A stretch of 64,000 nucleotides of DNA from NCBI RefSeq assembly GCF_040869045.1, contig NC_090321.1, positions 137,135,689 through 137,199,688 on the forward strand. The letters run 5' to 3'. The notes below the pieces were generated by a model. The model was not told the origin of the DNA. It worked only from the letters and a program-made list of their open reading frames with translations, and made no database searches. Positions 10,492 through 20,835 of this stretch are shown one piece after another (position 1 is the first letter of the stretch; every line of letters starts with the position of its first letter). The translations under genes and the position numbers were made by a program. Source of the DNA: Eurosta solidaginis (lineage: Eukaryota > Arthropoda > Insecta > Diptera > Tephritidae).

Positions 10492-11461
10492 AACTCCCGC
10501 TTTACAGCGTTAAACATTATGACCGCATTTCAACTTTTGCTCTAAAAATATTTTCCATCACATTTGAAAATCTCTTAAACTCAGATGCTTAACATTACTA
10601 AATAAAGTCATAGTTACACATGAGCTGCGGTGGGCACCACTACATATACATGATTACCAAATTGAGGATGTGTTAGTATACACGAACGCGTGGCGAGCAC
10701 GACTGCAGAATCAAATATTTATTTAGTTCATTGTTTACTATATAGTTTGGCAGCTTAAATAGAGGTTATGTTGCGAATAGAGTGGAAGGCACTCGAATTC
10801 AGTGAAAGAGGACACTCGAATGGAGTGGAATGAAGAACAGTAGGAAGAGCAGAGTTGCATTAGATTAATATACCTTCAATCATTGTGTCAATATTAAAGA
10901 TAAATTTAGAAAAAATAATTAAATACTTGAGTATAAGCAAAATTTTCCTTCAATTACTGCATCTAAGGTGTCCTAGATGCTATATATTCCAAAATTATAA
11001 CATTTTATGTCTGTTTAAAAATTTAACTTGAATTTCCCTAAAGATTTCCGTAATATGGCCATTAGTGATGCTTGTGTCCGTGCTAATTTTGAGCGATCAG
11101 CTGTTAGTTGCACTACTTGGTAAAGTTTACAATGATTTAGTTCGATTTCAGCGCTTGTACTGTAAGCACATATCACACGCACCCTTGGTACAGTGTTTGG
11201 TCGTACAATACGGATGTGTGTACAGACTCATGAATGCAAAATGCTTCAGGTTGAATGGGAAGTAGAGTTCTCTTGCTTTAAATAGTGCCAGCATGCCACA
11301 ATGCTTAATTTGCGGAAATATTATAAATTTAATTTGCAAGCAAAGCTTAAGTCGACATTTCATTTCGCTGCATAGGAGCGGAGATAATCTGACCCCCGAG
11401 GAAAAAGTGATAATGTAAAAGCAAAGCTTAAGTCGACATCTCATTACATTTCATTTCATTT
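10492..11461. other. Spacer with a short direct repeat
   Basis: No gene supported. GCAAAGCTTAAGTCGACAT occurs twice, near 11340 and 11421, the second copy just before the LINE 5' remains; this 80-bp spaced direct repeat may be part of an unrecognised element. The rest is AT-rich sequence with chance ORFs. Confidence 0.4.
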
Positions 11462-12126
11462 CAAGGGATGGCTGCATCGAACAGGTTGTTATGGGCTAGA
11501 TCCCAAAACCAGACGTCCACGTAACTTCTATAAATCTTTTTTGGCTCCTTGCTGTTCACGCCCTAGGGTGTCCCGTAGTCTACGCCTTAGCGCCCCTACT
11601 ACACTCCAGCAGCCCCGCTGCCCTGCAAGCCACATCAAGTACACGCTGTTGCTCGCGCCCCACGGCGCCACCAACTCACACGGCTGCTCGCACTCATACC
11701 TACAATCTCCGTAGTAGAGTCGGGAGCAATGCCGAGTATCAGCCCCCGCCCCCTCCCCTCTTTTCCGGCAGCAATTGTCTAGGTCAGGGAAACAGACTCT
11801 TAGTCCCTACATCCGTTTGCACCGTCTGCCAGCACAGAATATATATGTTTGCGACATCCGCCCAGTGCAGCTCCTGCCATGGACGGTGCCACGTACCTAG
11901 ATGTTCTGGTCTCCGCGACGGCAACCCCCCGACGGGTTTCATTGCGCCATGTTGCCAGGCCGCATACCCAAATACACCGGGTACCCCAATGCTTACCCAA
12001 GGACGTCCAGTCCCCGGGCCACAACAGCAGATGCGTCCTAGCCTTCCACAACCCAGGCGTAGTCACCCGTCACTTACTCCCAGAGTGACGACATCTCCCC
12101 CATGCACTTCAGAATTCTGCAGTTAA
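11462..12126 (+). pseudogene. LOA/I-like LINE copy A, ORF1
   Basis: ORF1 of the most repeated LINE family here, aligned by eye with the better copy at 62781 onward. This copy begins inside the N-terminal cysteine-rich region (KGWLHRTGC equivalent) and is frameshifted. Its last 94 codons are open and hold a second Cys cluster, CSSCHGRCHVPRCSG, with FIAPCC after it. ORF1 ends ...TSEFCS at 12126, past the ATG of ORF2 at 12102, so the two ORFs overlap by about 25 bases in different frames. The function is presumably RNA binding as for other LINE ORF1 proteins; the Cys clusters suggest zinc binding. Confidence 0.65.
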
Positions 12127-12964
12127 ACTGTAATGGATTAACTGGGAAGATCACGGAGATAGTCAATTTCATGAAGCGGCACAACATCCGCATTGCTGCG
12201 ATTCAAGAGACTAAACTCACAGCAAGATCTGCTCTGCAGGCTTGTTCTGGGTATAATGTCCACAGAAAAGATCGCGAGAGCGGAAATGGAGGCGGCCTCG
12301 CATTTATTATGCACTACTCTGTGTAACATCATATATTTCATCCCGACATGGGCCTCAGGGACAGTGTCTTTGAACGTCAAGGCTTATCTGTCCGGTCAGG
12401 CAATGCACACGTAGAAATCATCAACATCTACATCCCTCCTGCCACCTGCTACCCCACTGGATACCGCCCTAACTGGATACCGCCCTAATATCAGCGCCTA
12501 ACTCACTGGCAACAATCGCATTATCTTAGGCGATTTCAATGCCCATCACGATCTATGGCATTCAAACTTGCGGCCGGAAGGTAGAGGTGAGATGTTGGCG
12601 GATCAAATAGAAGAAACGATTTCTGCACAATAAACGGAGACGCCCCACACTTATGGCAGGAATCTGTCACAGTTCGCCGGATATATCAATCGTGAGCGCA
12701 GAACTCGTAAACTGTGCCAACTGGCAGCCGATGGTTACATTGGCATCCGACCACCTGCCTATACTTATTTCGCTCGAGTGTACCGCCGACTTCATCGTCA
12801 CAGAAAAAAGCATTTTCATAAAGTTTAAAAGAGGAAAGTGGGACGAAGACAAATCCTTTACAGACAACCGCTTTGCTTCCCTCCCTATCCCGACTGATGC
12901 CCGCCAAGGTGAGCGTGCTTTCTGCAAGGTTATTGGATCCGCCTCGGCTCGCTTCATTCCCGCC
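12102..12964 (+). pseudogene. LOA/I-like LINE copy A, ORF2 endonuclease
   Basis: Starts MHFRILQLNCNGLTGKITE, the asparagine-bearing first motif of AP-type LINE endonucleases. It continues with IAAIQETKL (catalytic Glu), GNGGGLAFI, IILGDFNAHHDLWHS after small frame breaks, and VTLASDHLPILI (the SDH motif with catalytic His) near 12750. The frame then runs to ARFIPAG, where the gypsy element interrupts it. The rest of the ORF resumes at 29520 with RIPEIRPHFP, in register. Small deletions and a duplicated TGGATACCGCCCTAA near 12468 disrupt the middle. Confidence 0.8.
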
Positions 12965-12969
12965 GGTAG
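12965..12969. repeat. Target-site duplication of the gypsy element (left)
   Basis: GGTAG immediately before the left LTR. The same five bases follow the right LTR at 29515-29519, as expected for an LTR-retrotransposon integration. Confidence 0.9.
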
Positions 12970-13203
12970 TGTTATGTTTGCCAATTTTAAATACACGAGT
13001 TGATTTCTATAACATAACTTTATTAAATATAATTTATATACAAAAACGTGGAGGGTAAAGTGCTATACGTATCTTTTTCTTTCGGCGGTTAAATCGAGAA
13101 GAAGCAAAAAGAGGTTGTCCGCTTTTTTAGCTGTCATTGACAGTTCTTACTGTTAGTGTTGTAAAGTATTAAAATACATGTTAATTTGTTTAGATACATA
13201 TCA
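12970..13203 (-). repeat. Gypsy 3' LTR (left)
   Basis: 234 bp, the same length as its partner at 29281-29514. I count about four substitutions between them (for example TTTGCC/TTTACC, GGTTAAA/GGTAAAA, TCATTGAC/TCAATGAC and TAAAGTA/TAATGTA), under 2 percent, so the insertion is fairly recent. Confidence 0.93.
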
Positions 13204-13234
13204 CACCTCTTCCTTTAATTTACAATATTAAGTT

Positions 13235-16033
13235 TTATGTGGATCTAAAATCTGGAGCCGTGAAACGGTTCACCTGTTTTCGGGAACGGCTGCTTTTGCG
13301 AATTGGCATACCTGCGGTTGGCGTTGTTGGCTGCTCGACTAATGAGCTAGGAATAGTTTGCGGTGATAAGTTCTGCGAATTCCTTGACTGAGAAACTGGC
13401 TGTTCTTTACTGGCTGAACTATTTTCGGTGTCTTCCAAATTCCTTTCTGAGCTAGCTTGGTGTTGGTTGTCGGATAACCCTAATTCAGGTGTATTTACCA
13501 ACGGCGGAGGTAAGTTGGAACCGGATGCCTGATCAGAATCCGTTTTCGATCTTGGTTTGAGTTGGTTAATATGACGCTTGATTTTGCCTGTTTTGGTGTT
13601 TACCATAAACATCATTCTACCTATCGGATGAATTATGGTGCCTTTGATCCATTTGCCCCCTTTTGCATAATTTCTGGCATATACTAGTTGATTTGGCTCA
13701 AATCTGTGTGCGTTGGTGCTTGCACGTTTTTTCTGAGCTGATGTCTCAAATAATTGAGTTAACATTGTTCTAACCGATCTGCCATGCAGGAGTTCTGCAG
13801 GCGTTTTCCCTTTAGCATTTGGGGTAAAACGATAAGTTGCCAGATATTTTACTACGGCGGTTTTGATTGTTAGGCCGGTATTTATATTTTTTCGGACAGC
13901 TGCTTTAAAGCTTTGCACAAAACGTTCAGCAAGCCCATTGGACGCAGGGTGAAATGGCGCTGTCGTTATGTGAGTGACACCATGTTCTTTGCAAAATTGT
14001 TCAAAGCTGTCGGACGTCAGCTGTGGTCCATTGTCGCTAACAATAGTCACCGGGAAACCTTCAATAGCAAAAATAGCTGTTAGTGCAAGTATGGTATTAT
14101 CCGTTGTAGTCGACGGTAATTGTGTTACATATGGAAATTGCGAATAAGCATCTACACAGATAAGCCACATTGAATTAAATATTGGGCCGGCGAAATCAAT
14201 GTGGACTCTTTCCCAAGGACCTTTTGCTTCTGGCCAGCTGAGATATTCGCGTGCAGGCGCCGGACTAGCCATTTTGCAGATGTCGCATTCACGTGCTACC
14301 TTTGCAATGTCATCGTCTATTTTTGGCCACCAGACGTGATGTCGAGCCAGTTGTTTCATTCTGACGATTCCCCAGTGCCCCTCGTGTAACAATTGCAAAA
14401 TTTTTGATTTTAAAGTTTTTGGAATGATAATTCGATTTACCTCACTGTTTAAGCACAACAAATTTTTGTAGATGGTTAACGAAAACCTACGCTGAAAGTA
14501 TGGTTGGATGTCCGTATCCCCCGGAGATAACTTTTCAGGCCAGCCCTTTTCGACAAAGTTACGGACTTTTGTAAGGGTACCATCTTGAATTGTATGCTTT
14601 CCAATAACATCTGCATCGATTGGTGTTTTAATTTCTGAAATATTATGGCAAGCTTCACTTAAGTCGAATTGTTCATCGGTACTCACGGGTAACCGAGAAA
14701 GTGCGTCGGCATTACCATGTGCATGTGTGTTGCGGTATTTGATGCTGAACTTGTATGCCATTAAAATTAAAGCCCAACGTTGTAAACGGTGCGACGTCAT
14801 TTGTGGCAGACTTTTACTTGGATTGAAAATATGTACAAGTGGCTTATGGTCAGTAATGAGGACAAACTTCCGACCATAAAAGTATTGGTGAAACTTTTGA
14901 ATACCATACACAATGGCGAGACCCTCCTTCTCAATTTGACTGTATTTAAGTTGGTGCTTATCCAACGTTTTCGACGCGAAAGCAATCGGACGTTCGCTTC
15001 CATCCGGATTGATGTGCGATAAGACAACGCCAATTCCAAAAGACGATGCATCCGCGGCAAGGCTTAGTGGTAACTTCAAGGCAGTAAAAGACTCTTGCTG
15101 TGTAGTACCCCACACAAATTTCACATTTTTACGACGTAGCATGTTGAGTGGCGCTGCTAGCTGGGAAAAATTCGGTATGAAGTTGCAATAGTAGTTTATT
15201 TTACCTACAAAAGCTTCTAATTGCGCCAAGTTACTAGACGATTTCAGCAATTTAATAGCTTGTACCCCTGAGTCATCTGGGAGTATTCCCTTTACGCTAA
15301 TTTTTCTACCCAAATACTCTATTTCTTCCTTCAAAAAGAAACATTTCTGCTTTTTGCATTTTATGCCATTGTCTTTTAATACCTTCATGACTTGCTCTAG
15401 GCGACCTATGTGTTCTTCAATTGACGGTGCGGTTATAATTATATCGTCTAAATAATTACCACATCCTTCTATGCCATGGAGGAGTTGTTCCAGATAGCGC
15501 TGAAAAATTGCGGGCGCACTGGCGATGCCATATGGCAGTCGTTGGTACTGAAAGAGGCCTAAAGGAGTGTTCACTACCATAATTTGCTTTGACTCTTCAT
15601 CTATTTCCATCTGTAAATAGGCATCTTTCAGATCTATTTTGGAAAAATGAGTGCCCCGACGAATGGTGTGTAACAACCCTTCGCGTTTTGGCAAGGGGTA
15701 TTGTTCAATTTCTAATTGCGAATTAACCGCAATTTTAAAATCGCCACAGATTCTCACTGAGCCATCAGGCTTTGGTGCTAATACAATTGGTGACGCCCAA
15801 TTGCTAAATTTGATGGGTTTCCAAATACCTGCTTTGATAAGTCTATCAGCTTCTTCACGAAACTTTGTTACCTGTGCGAATGGTACTGGCCTGCTTTTAA
15901 AAAATTTGGGCGTAGCTGCAGCTTTCGTTTGAATCGTTGCTTTAAAGTTTTGTATCGAACCTGAGGTAGTATTGTCAAAAATATCGTGGTATTTCTTACA
16001 CAATTCGTTGATTTGTTGTGAATAAGCTTCCAT
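13235..16033 (-). CDS. pol: Gypsy Pol: reverse transcriptase, RNase H, integrase
   Basis: A 932-codon open frame with no internal stop. RT spans about residues 60-210: SKIDLKDAY with the first Asp near 134, and YLDDIII at 194-200. The RNase H-like domain spans 322-448, with AADAS near D328 and the TDHKPL block near 395; about 20 residues before AADAS seem to be missing (FTALK runs straight into LPLSLAADAS). Integrase has an HHCC zinc module (HEGHWG near 550, HHVWWP near 565, CDIC at 583-586), then catalytic D613 (HIDFAG), D667 (SDNGP) and E703 (GLAERF). The C terminus is Ser/Gln-rich. The frame continues upstream of the listed Met (TYNLFGLDLFREFGFEI) to the BEL insertion point, so protease and RT were one polyprotein before BEL split them. 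Confidence 0.92.
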   Translation of the reverse strand: MEAYSQQINELCKKYHDIFDNTTSGSIQNFKATIQTKAAATPKFFKSRPVPFAQVTKFREEADRLIKAGIWKPIKFSNWASPIVLAPKPDGSVRICGDFKIAVNSQLEIEQYPLPKREGLLHTIRRGTHFSKIDLKDAYLQMEIDEESKQIMVVNTPLGLFQYQRLPYGIASAPAIFQRYLEQLLHGIEGCGNYLDDIIITAPSIEEHIGRLEQVMKVLKDNGIKCKKQKCFFLKEEIEYLGRKISVKGILPDDSGVQAIKLLKSSSNLAQLEAFVGKINYYCNFIPNFSQLAAPLNMLRRKNVKFVWGTTQQESFTALKLPLSLAADASSFGIGVVLSHINPDGSERPIAFASKTLDKHQLKYSQIEKEGLAIVYGIQKFHQYFYGRKFVLITDHKPLVHIFNPSKSLPQMTSHRLQRWALILMAYKFSIKYRNTHAHGNADALSRLPVSTDEQFDLSEACHNISEIKTPIDADVIGKHTIQDGTLTKVRNFVEKGWPEKLSPGDTDIQPYFQRRFSLTIYKNLLCLNSEVNRIIIPKTLKSKILQLLHEGHWGIVRMKQLARHHVWWPKIDDDIAKVARECDICKMASPAPAREYLSWPEAKGPWERVHIDFAGPIFNSMWLICVDAYSQFPYVTQLPSTTTDNTILALTAIFAIEGFPVTIVSDNGPQLTSDSFEQFCKEHGVTHITTAPFHPASNGLAERFVQSFKAAVRKNINTGLTIKTAVVKYLATYRFTPNAKGKTPAELLHGRSVRTMLTQLFETSAQKKRASTNAHRFEPNQLVYARNYAKGGKWIKGTIIHPIGRMMFMVNTKTGKIKRHINQLKPRSKTDSDQASGSNLPPPLVNTPELGLSDNQHQASSERNLEDTENSSASKEQPVSQSRNSQNLSPQTIPSSLVEQPTTPTAGMPIRKSSRSRKQVNRFTAPDFRST

Positions 16034-16102
16034 TTCGGAAACGTTGGCTATTTCGGTAATCTCAAAACCAAATTCTCTGAAAAGGTCTAAACCAAAAAGA
16101 TT

Positions 16103-16107
16103 GTAAG
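16103..16107. repeat. Target-site duplication of the BEL/Pao element (left)
   Basis: GTAAG directly before the left BEL LTR, repeated directly after the right BEL LTR at 27931-27935. The duplicated bases lie inside gypsy pol coding sequence: VENSY on one side continues as YNLFGLDLF on the other. Confidence 0.9.
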
Positions 16108-16616
16108 TGTTCGGCCGGTGTGCGTCTAATCCTGGAGAGGTGGGCGCACCGGGTCGATCTCAGTGGGAAGAGAAGATTCACTCAAACGAGACAAATAAGA
16201 AGCACAGGAGGATTTTCCTCGTTATAATAATGCACTTTATTGGGTAGAGATAAAATAAATTGAATACAAGATTACCTGACTGTACAGTTGTAGGAAGCGG
16301 CGGAGATCCTTGGCGACAGATGTTAGCTGGTTGGCTGTTGAAATCAAAGAGGCCGGTTGTATAGCAAGCTACAACCGTTGACCCGCAAAATCCTCCGTTT
16401 TGGAGGGGAAAGGCACCCACACATCAACCCCGACATGCATATGCATAAGTGCTGACAAAAAACACACATACACGTACATGTACATGCATGCACATGCATG
16501 TGGCGGTGATGGTGTGGGTGGTTACAACTTAATTCGAGTATCGAGTATCGATTCGCAGGGTTGCATTGGGAGGATCGCAGACAGATGCGGAAAAAGTTAG
16601 GCATCCTGCCTAAACA
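16108..16616 (-). repeat. BEL/Pao 3' LTR (left)
   Basis: 509 bp, TG...CA. It matches the right LTR with only about three substitutions that I can find (for example GGGAAGAGA/GGGAACAGA, CTCGTTAT/CTCATTAT and ATCAACC/ATCTACC). It lacks the 62-bp block found near the far end of the right LTR, so this is probably the ancestral LTR form. The Gly/His-rich plus-strand ORF over it is a shadow. Confidence 0.92.
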
Positions 16617-16850
16617 TGCCGGCCCCCTTGCGATACGCAACATCGTTTTCCGCCAATGACCTCTGCTGAAACGAGAAAAATGAATATAAGACTTACACAC
16701 TAAACTTAATCTAAATGAGGAGTTCGTCTGACGACGCAAAATGGCCAGGAATCCTTTCCGACTTGCTTCGCATGCCACCATAGCTAAGATGAAAAAATTA
16801 GCGGTTATGAACAGTGATAAGTGCATATTTCTTGCCATTGAATTATACAT
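16617..16850 (-). other. BEL 3' region: polypurine tract and short ORF with signal-like N terminus
   Basis: Just inside the left LTR the minus strand reads AAGGGGGCCGGCA, a good polypurine tract. Upstream is a short frame starting MARNMHLSLFITANFFILAM and then VACEASRKG, a hydrophobic stretch like a secretory signal. The frame reads on into the LTR, so it has no proper end. A TTTTTCTCGTTTCAG sequence on the minus strand resembles a splice acceptor. It may be the remains of an extra (env-like) ORF or of captured sequence. I do not recognise a family. Confidence 0.4.
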
Positions 16851-16901
16851 AAATATAGAAATTCAGAATGTAGTATGTGTATAGTCGATGGCCAGTAAGG
16901 C

Positions 16902-17108
16902 TGGACGAAGAGGCCGAGGTCTCCGTTCCAGAGTGGCACCATTTTTTTTATTCTTTGTTTTTTGTCGTTCCGGATGGAGAGGCCGAGGTCTCCATTCCAG
17001 ATTTGCGGTTTTTTTGTTGGTTGGACGAAGAGGCAGAGGTCTCCGTTCCAGACTCGAGGGTTTTGAGGTTTTTCTGGGCTGGACGAAGAGGCCGAGGTCT
17101 CCGTTCCA
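16902..17108 (+). repeat. Four spaced copies of a 29-bp self-complementary motif
   Basis: TGGACGAAGAGGCCGAGG followed by TCTCCGTTCCA occurs at 16902, 16975 (shortened at its 5' side), 17022 and 17080, separated by 18-44 bases of unrelated T-rich sequence. The two ends of each unit can pair (TGGA.CG.AGA with TCTCCGTTCCA), so each copy can form a small hairpin. Unit spacing is uneven, so this is not simple slippage. The core is kept while the spacers differ, which is typical of protein-binding site arrays. It lies inside the BEL element upstream of the polypurine tract. Confidence 0.75.
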
Positions 17109-19330
17109 GCGTATAACGTGTCGTGTCGCTCTCAGATCGACTGTGGAATTTTATGGATGTGCCAGGGCGAGTGGCCGTGAGGTTGGTTGGGTGATGCGCG
17201 TTTTCGCTGCAGCGCATATATTTCGTCAGTTGTGTATTATATTATTACCCTACAAAACACTTGGTCACAAAACTTACCCACGCCCATGCAAATGTGACTA
17301 CGAATATAACCTATCACCGTAAAATGATTAGTCAAATGACGTGGAGTGACGAGAGCGTTTTTGCAAAGTAGTTAGTGCTGTGATTTCGAGCAGCTTATGC
17401 ATTTCAACAAAACCAGCAAGATTGCGGTGTGTGGGAGGTTGGAACGGACGTGATTCCAAGCCACCCGCGCAAAATTACTTGTTTTCGTGATACGCGTGGT
17501 GTTTTATTAACAAACGTACGTTAAAATATATGAATAAACCGAGTTTAAACCGAAGCGTAGAGGCTGACGAAGGTATGTATTTAATTTTGTGCGCAAGCTC
17601 ATGAAGAACAGCGCAAATCGTAATTAAATTGGAAAGTGTACCAACTGCCGGTGCTTGCATGCAGATTGGCGATGCGTTCTCAGCGACGCGTTCTATCTGC
17701 CCGTACCATTATGCGAATGTACCATGCAACTCTGTCGTGTATTTCTTGGTTAGCTGACAGCTGGTATGGTGAATTTGTGGTGTGCGAGTATATATATATA
17801 CATATATGTATTTGCTTGCCCTTGAAAAAAAACTAGGTCACTGGGGAAGTGGCACACTAAGCCAGTAGAAACAGTTGACTTTTACCAATTTCGGGATTTT
17901 GTCGTGTAGGGATTCTTTTATTTCGGGACTCGGATTGTTTTTGTACCGAAGCCTTAATTATGACGGTTTGTGATGTTTGTTGTTGAAAACAACAAGTCCT
18001 GCCCCCCAGCCAGAAAAACAAGCCGTACCGACGGCAAAAAAAAATCAAAAAAACAACCCAAAAAAAATTTTTTTTTTTTTTGTGAATGGGAGCATAATTA
18101 TTTTTAAATGAGGGTTTCGCCTTTATTTTTGTGCGTAAGTATTTTGTTGAGACTGCCCGAGGCATCTGTATTGGAAAAAAAACGATCCCGATGTTGTTTC
18201 TCTTGCGGATTTTCGGTACCATCGTGCGTCATTTGACGCAGCACTAAAGAAAAGAGGCAAATATATGTAAATACGTTGGGGTAAGTATAATAAGGGCCAG
18301 TGCACGGCCTTTTCCACTTAATTTACTTTTTGACCCGTTTTCGATTCTTAGCACTTCTACTATCTTTCACTACCAAAGCCTAAAATCTGCAAACATTGCA
18401 ACATATTCGCATTGAAAACAATTGCTGCGATCATTTGGTAAACTTATTTAATTGCCGAGCCCACCCAAATAACACTTAGCGGTGACATTACCCAATTTTG
18501 AAAAAATTTGTGTACAACTTATGAGATTATGAGATAAATGTGGAAAATGAGTACGCCAATATTTTTCTACGCTATTTTCGCCAGATTCTGTGAATAAATT
18601 TGAGCGAAAAAATAAACGTTTTAAGTAAATGCAATTCCAAAAAGGTGAATATTATATGGGCATACGCTATTTATATACGAATTTACATGTATTTCTAGTC
18701 TTGTTTACATGTTTTTTTTTTTTTAAAGGGTTATTTCCGTGAAATGTGAATTTTTAGTTTTCATTAAATTATGAATTCTTTGGTACAAATGCGCTGTAGC
18801 TACTGTTTTGTTGGAAAAAATCTACCAACCACTTTTTTTTTTAAACAGTCCGCGCACTGATGCCAGTATACCAAAAACGCAGACAAAAAAAAACGCACAT
18901 TCATACATAGGAATGTAAAATTCCTTTGAATTGAAACAAACGGGACTAAAATCAAGCGAGACAACGGGAACTCATTATTTGACTACTGCGCGTGGCCTGC
19001 GTAGTAATATTAATTCATTGTGGAGGCGTCTACACGTCGCGGAAAACAAATTTAAAACAGTATTTTAATTTATACAGAATCAGTAACGTTCCTGCGCCAG
19101 GATTCCAAAAATTTGAAGTACTGTCTTGGTGTCCAGGGATACCGATTTTCGAATACCTACATGATGTTGGACACCATTCGCCGGCGTAGAGAATTCAGCT
19201 CTTTTACTTGTGCGACCAGCAGAATAAAAAAAAGGAAACAACTCCGAGGGGCAATCACTGAAATAAGTGCATCATGTGACAGGTGATTCATGTAAGTCCA
19301 TAGGATAAGGCGATTCGAAACATCTAAACT
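17109..19330. other. Non-coding interior of the BEL insertion
   Basis: AT-rich sequence with long A/T runs (near 18066, 18709 and 18833) and no recognised protein on either strand. It does not look like BEL coding sequence. Given its position between an oxygenase copy and the 3' LTR it is probably captured or inserted genomic DNA. Confidence 0.4.
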
Positions 19331-19354
19331 CAGGTGTGAGCATGTCGTAACAAA

Positions 19355-19660
19355 CTAAAAATATCCCATGCGGATCTTGGGTTTCGCATGACCACGGATT
19401 CTCACAAAGCCAAAATGAAGCCGACAACCACGTGCTCCATTTCCAAAATAGTCGTTGATTTCAGTGGGCATTCCACCAGAAAGTATTGTAACAGGTTTCG
19501 CCACTTTGAGACGTTTTATTAAATCGACTTTGTAAATAAGTAAATTTTTCACTACGCGCTCTTTAAAAGTTTTTGCATGAGGGCTGACAATAGATCGGTC
19601 TAGTTGGCCGAGTACATATGGAACCATCCTTATACGACGAAACAAAATATTTGCCTTCAT
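19355..19660 (-). CDS. Unrecognised 101-codon ORF downstream of the oxygenase copy
   Basis: Begins MKANILFRRIRMVPYVLGQL, contains KTFKERVVKNLLIYKVDLIK, is basic, and ends KIRMGYF. It lies on the same strand as the oxygenase pseudogene about 135 bases past its stop. An open stretch just upstream in another frame (ending RWRADEHVKSVV) may be part of the same source sequence. I cannot name a family. It could be a second captured exon or cDNA piece, or chance. Coding-like composition is weak evidence only. Confidence 0.3.
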   Translation of the reverse strand: MKANILFRRIRMVPYVLGQLDRSIVSPHAKTFKERVVKNLLIYKVDLIKRLKVAKPVTILSGGMPTEINDYFGNGARGCRLHFGFVRIRGHAKPKIRMGYF

Positions 19661-19796
19661 AATGCTAAACTACCGATTTAACATGTTCATCAGCTCGCCA
19701 GCGTGGTTCTACACGTTTACCTTTAAGGTCACACGGGACCAGAAGTCTACATTTAGCAGCAATAAGTAGCCCTTGTTGTTTGTGTATGTTTGTGAA

Positions 19797-20835
19797 TCAT
19801 AAGTGCGAAGTTTGGTGGCCATAAGTCTCACGAAATCTCTGTATTAACTGGTATGCATTGTAAACCGTCTCCTTTTCGATTTTTTTTTTTTTTGGTATCT
19901 AAGCCGGCTCCGTTGCAGGGTAGGTAAGGCAGGTAGAGAAATCAGCATCAAATTATCCGGGTGGCAGAAGAAGGCAACAGAGCGACGACCACGAGTGCTG
20001 AGGCTGTTCTGGTATCACAACGCGGTGTTCCAAAGCTTGATAACGTTGGTTTGTCCATATTGAGATAATTTCACCACAATTCATCAATATGGCGCCAGGT
20101 AACTGACCAACACGTTGCCTTTCTTCACCACCAGGTAATTTAACTTCCAATCCTCCTGAATCCTGCGCCAACAATGTAAATGTGCCATTATCTGTATGAG
20201 CACCACACCGTATTATTTCAGCAATGGGTAAGTGTCGTTCTGCGATGAGATCACTCTCAGTTTTTCATCCAACTCATTAGCTTCATCACGAGTATTGGTT
20301 TCGGGGCGGAAGTTTGGTTTATCTGATAAACAGCGTTGATAACTATAACTACAATTGCCTTTTATGAAATCAGTATCCTCTATGATAGGTGGATCGTCGA
20401 GTAGACGTAGTGTAGACTCGTTATCATGTTCGCCAGACAACATATGTATTGTATGTGAGTGTTTCTCAAGGGAAAATTATTGTGGTATATCAAGCGACAC
20501 GGCAAGTGTTTGAAGTACACAACGTGCAAGTGCTTTGAAATCTTGCGCCAAAGATGAAATGTGTTCCGCAAATCCGGGTAATGATTCTGCGGGTAGATTT
20601 TTAGCACTTAATGTGCAAATATTAAATGCATGACGGAGTTCTGGTATTTTACCATTGAAACGTTCCACACCTGGACGTATGTATCCATGGTTGTCTTCAC
20701 CGCTGCGTCGATACTGCTCCTTCACGTCGCTGGGTAAATCAACAAAATAGTCCAGAGAGCAACATCAATTATCGGTATTAGACCTTTGGCTAGCAGTGTA
20801 TCCACTTTACCATCATTTGTTTTTGTTTTCAACAT
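19797..20835 (-). pseudogene. 2-oxoglutarate/Fe(II)-dependent oxygenase retrocopy inside BEL
   Basis: A decayed, intron-free copy of an insect isopenicillin-N-synthase-like dioxygenase. On the minus strand: ATG, then NDGKVDTLLAKGLIPIIDV, then a deletion of roughly 50 residues, then VDLPSDVKEQYRRSGEDNHG, NGKIPELRHAFNICTL, MLSGEHDNESTLRLL, the iron-binding YGAHTDNGTFTLLAQDS (His and Asp of HxD), LPGAILMNCGEI, the distal iron His in LEHRVVIPEQ, and the 2-oxoglutarate-binding Arg/Ser in RRSVAFFCHPDN. A C-terminal NAYQLIQRFRETYG block is followed by a stop. A TAA and a frameshift lie next to HTD, a further stop follows SLDIPQ, and an A14 run breaks the frame near 19883. This class oxidises small molecules; the substrate is unknown. 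It lies in the same sense as BEL gag-pol, where integrase should be. Confidence 0.85.

Noticed and set aside
11800..12066. Minus-strand ORFs across LOA/I-like LINE copies A and D
   Set aside because: Shadows of the conserved plus-strand ORF1; the plus-strand frames carry the Cys clusters and overlap ORF2 correctly.
16400..16600. Short plus-strand ORF, identical again at 27657-27857
   Set aside because: It is LTR sequence of the BEL element, duplicated because LTRs are repeats.
19876..19890. A14 run as the poly-A tail of a processed oxygenase copy
   Set aside because: Coding similarity continues past it (NAYQLIQRFRETYG), so it is an internal expansion, not a tail.
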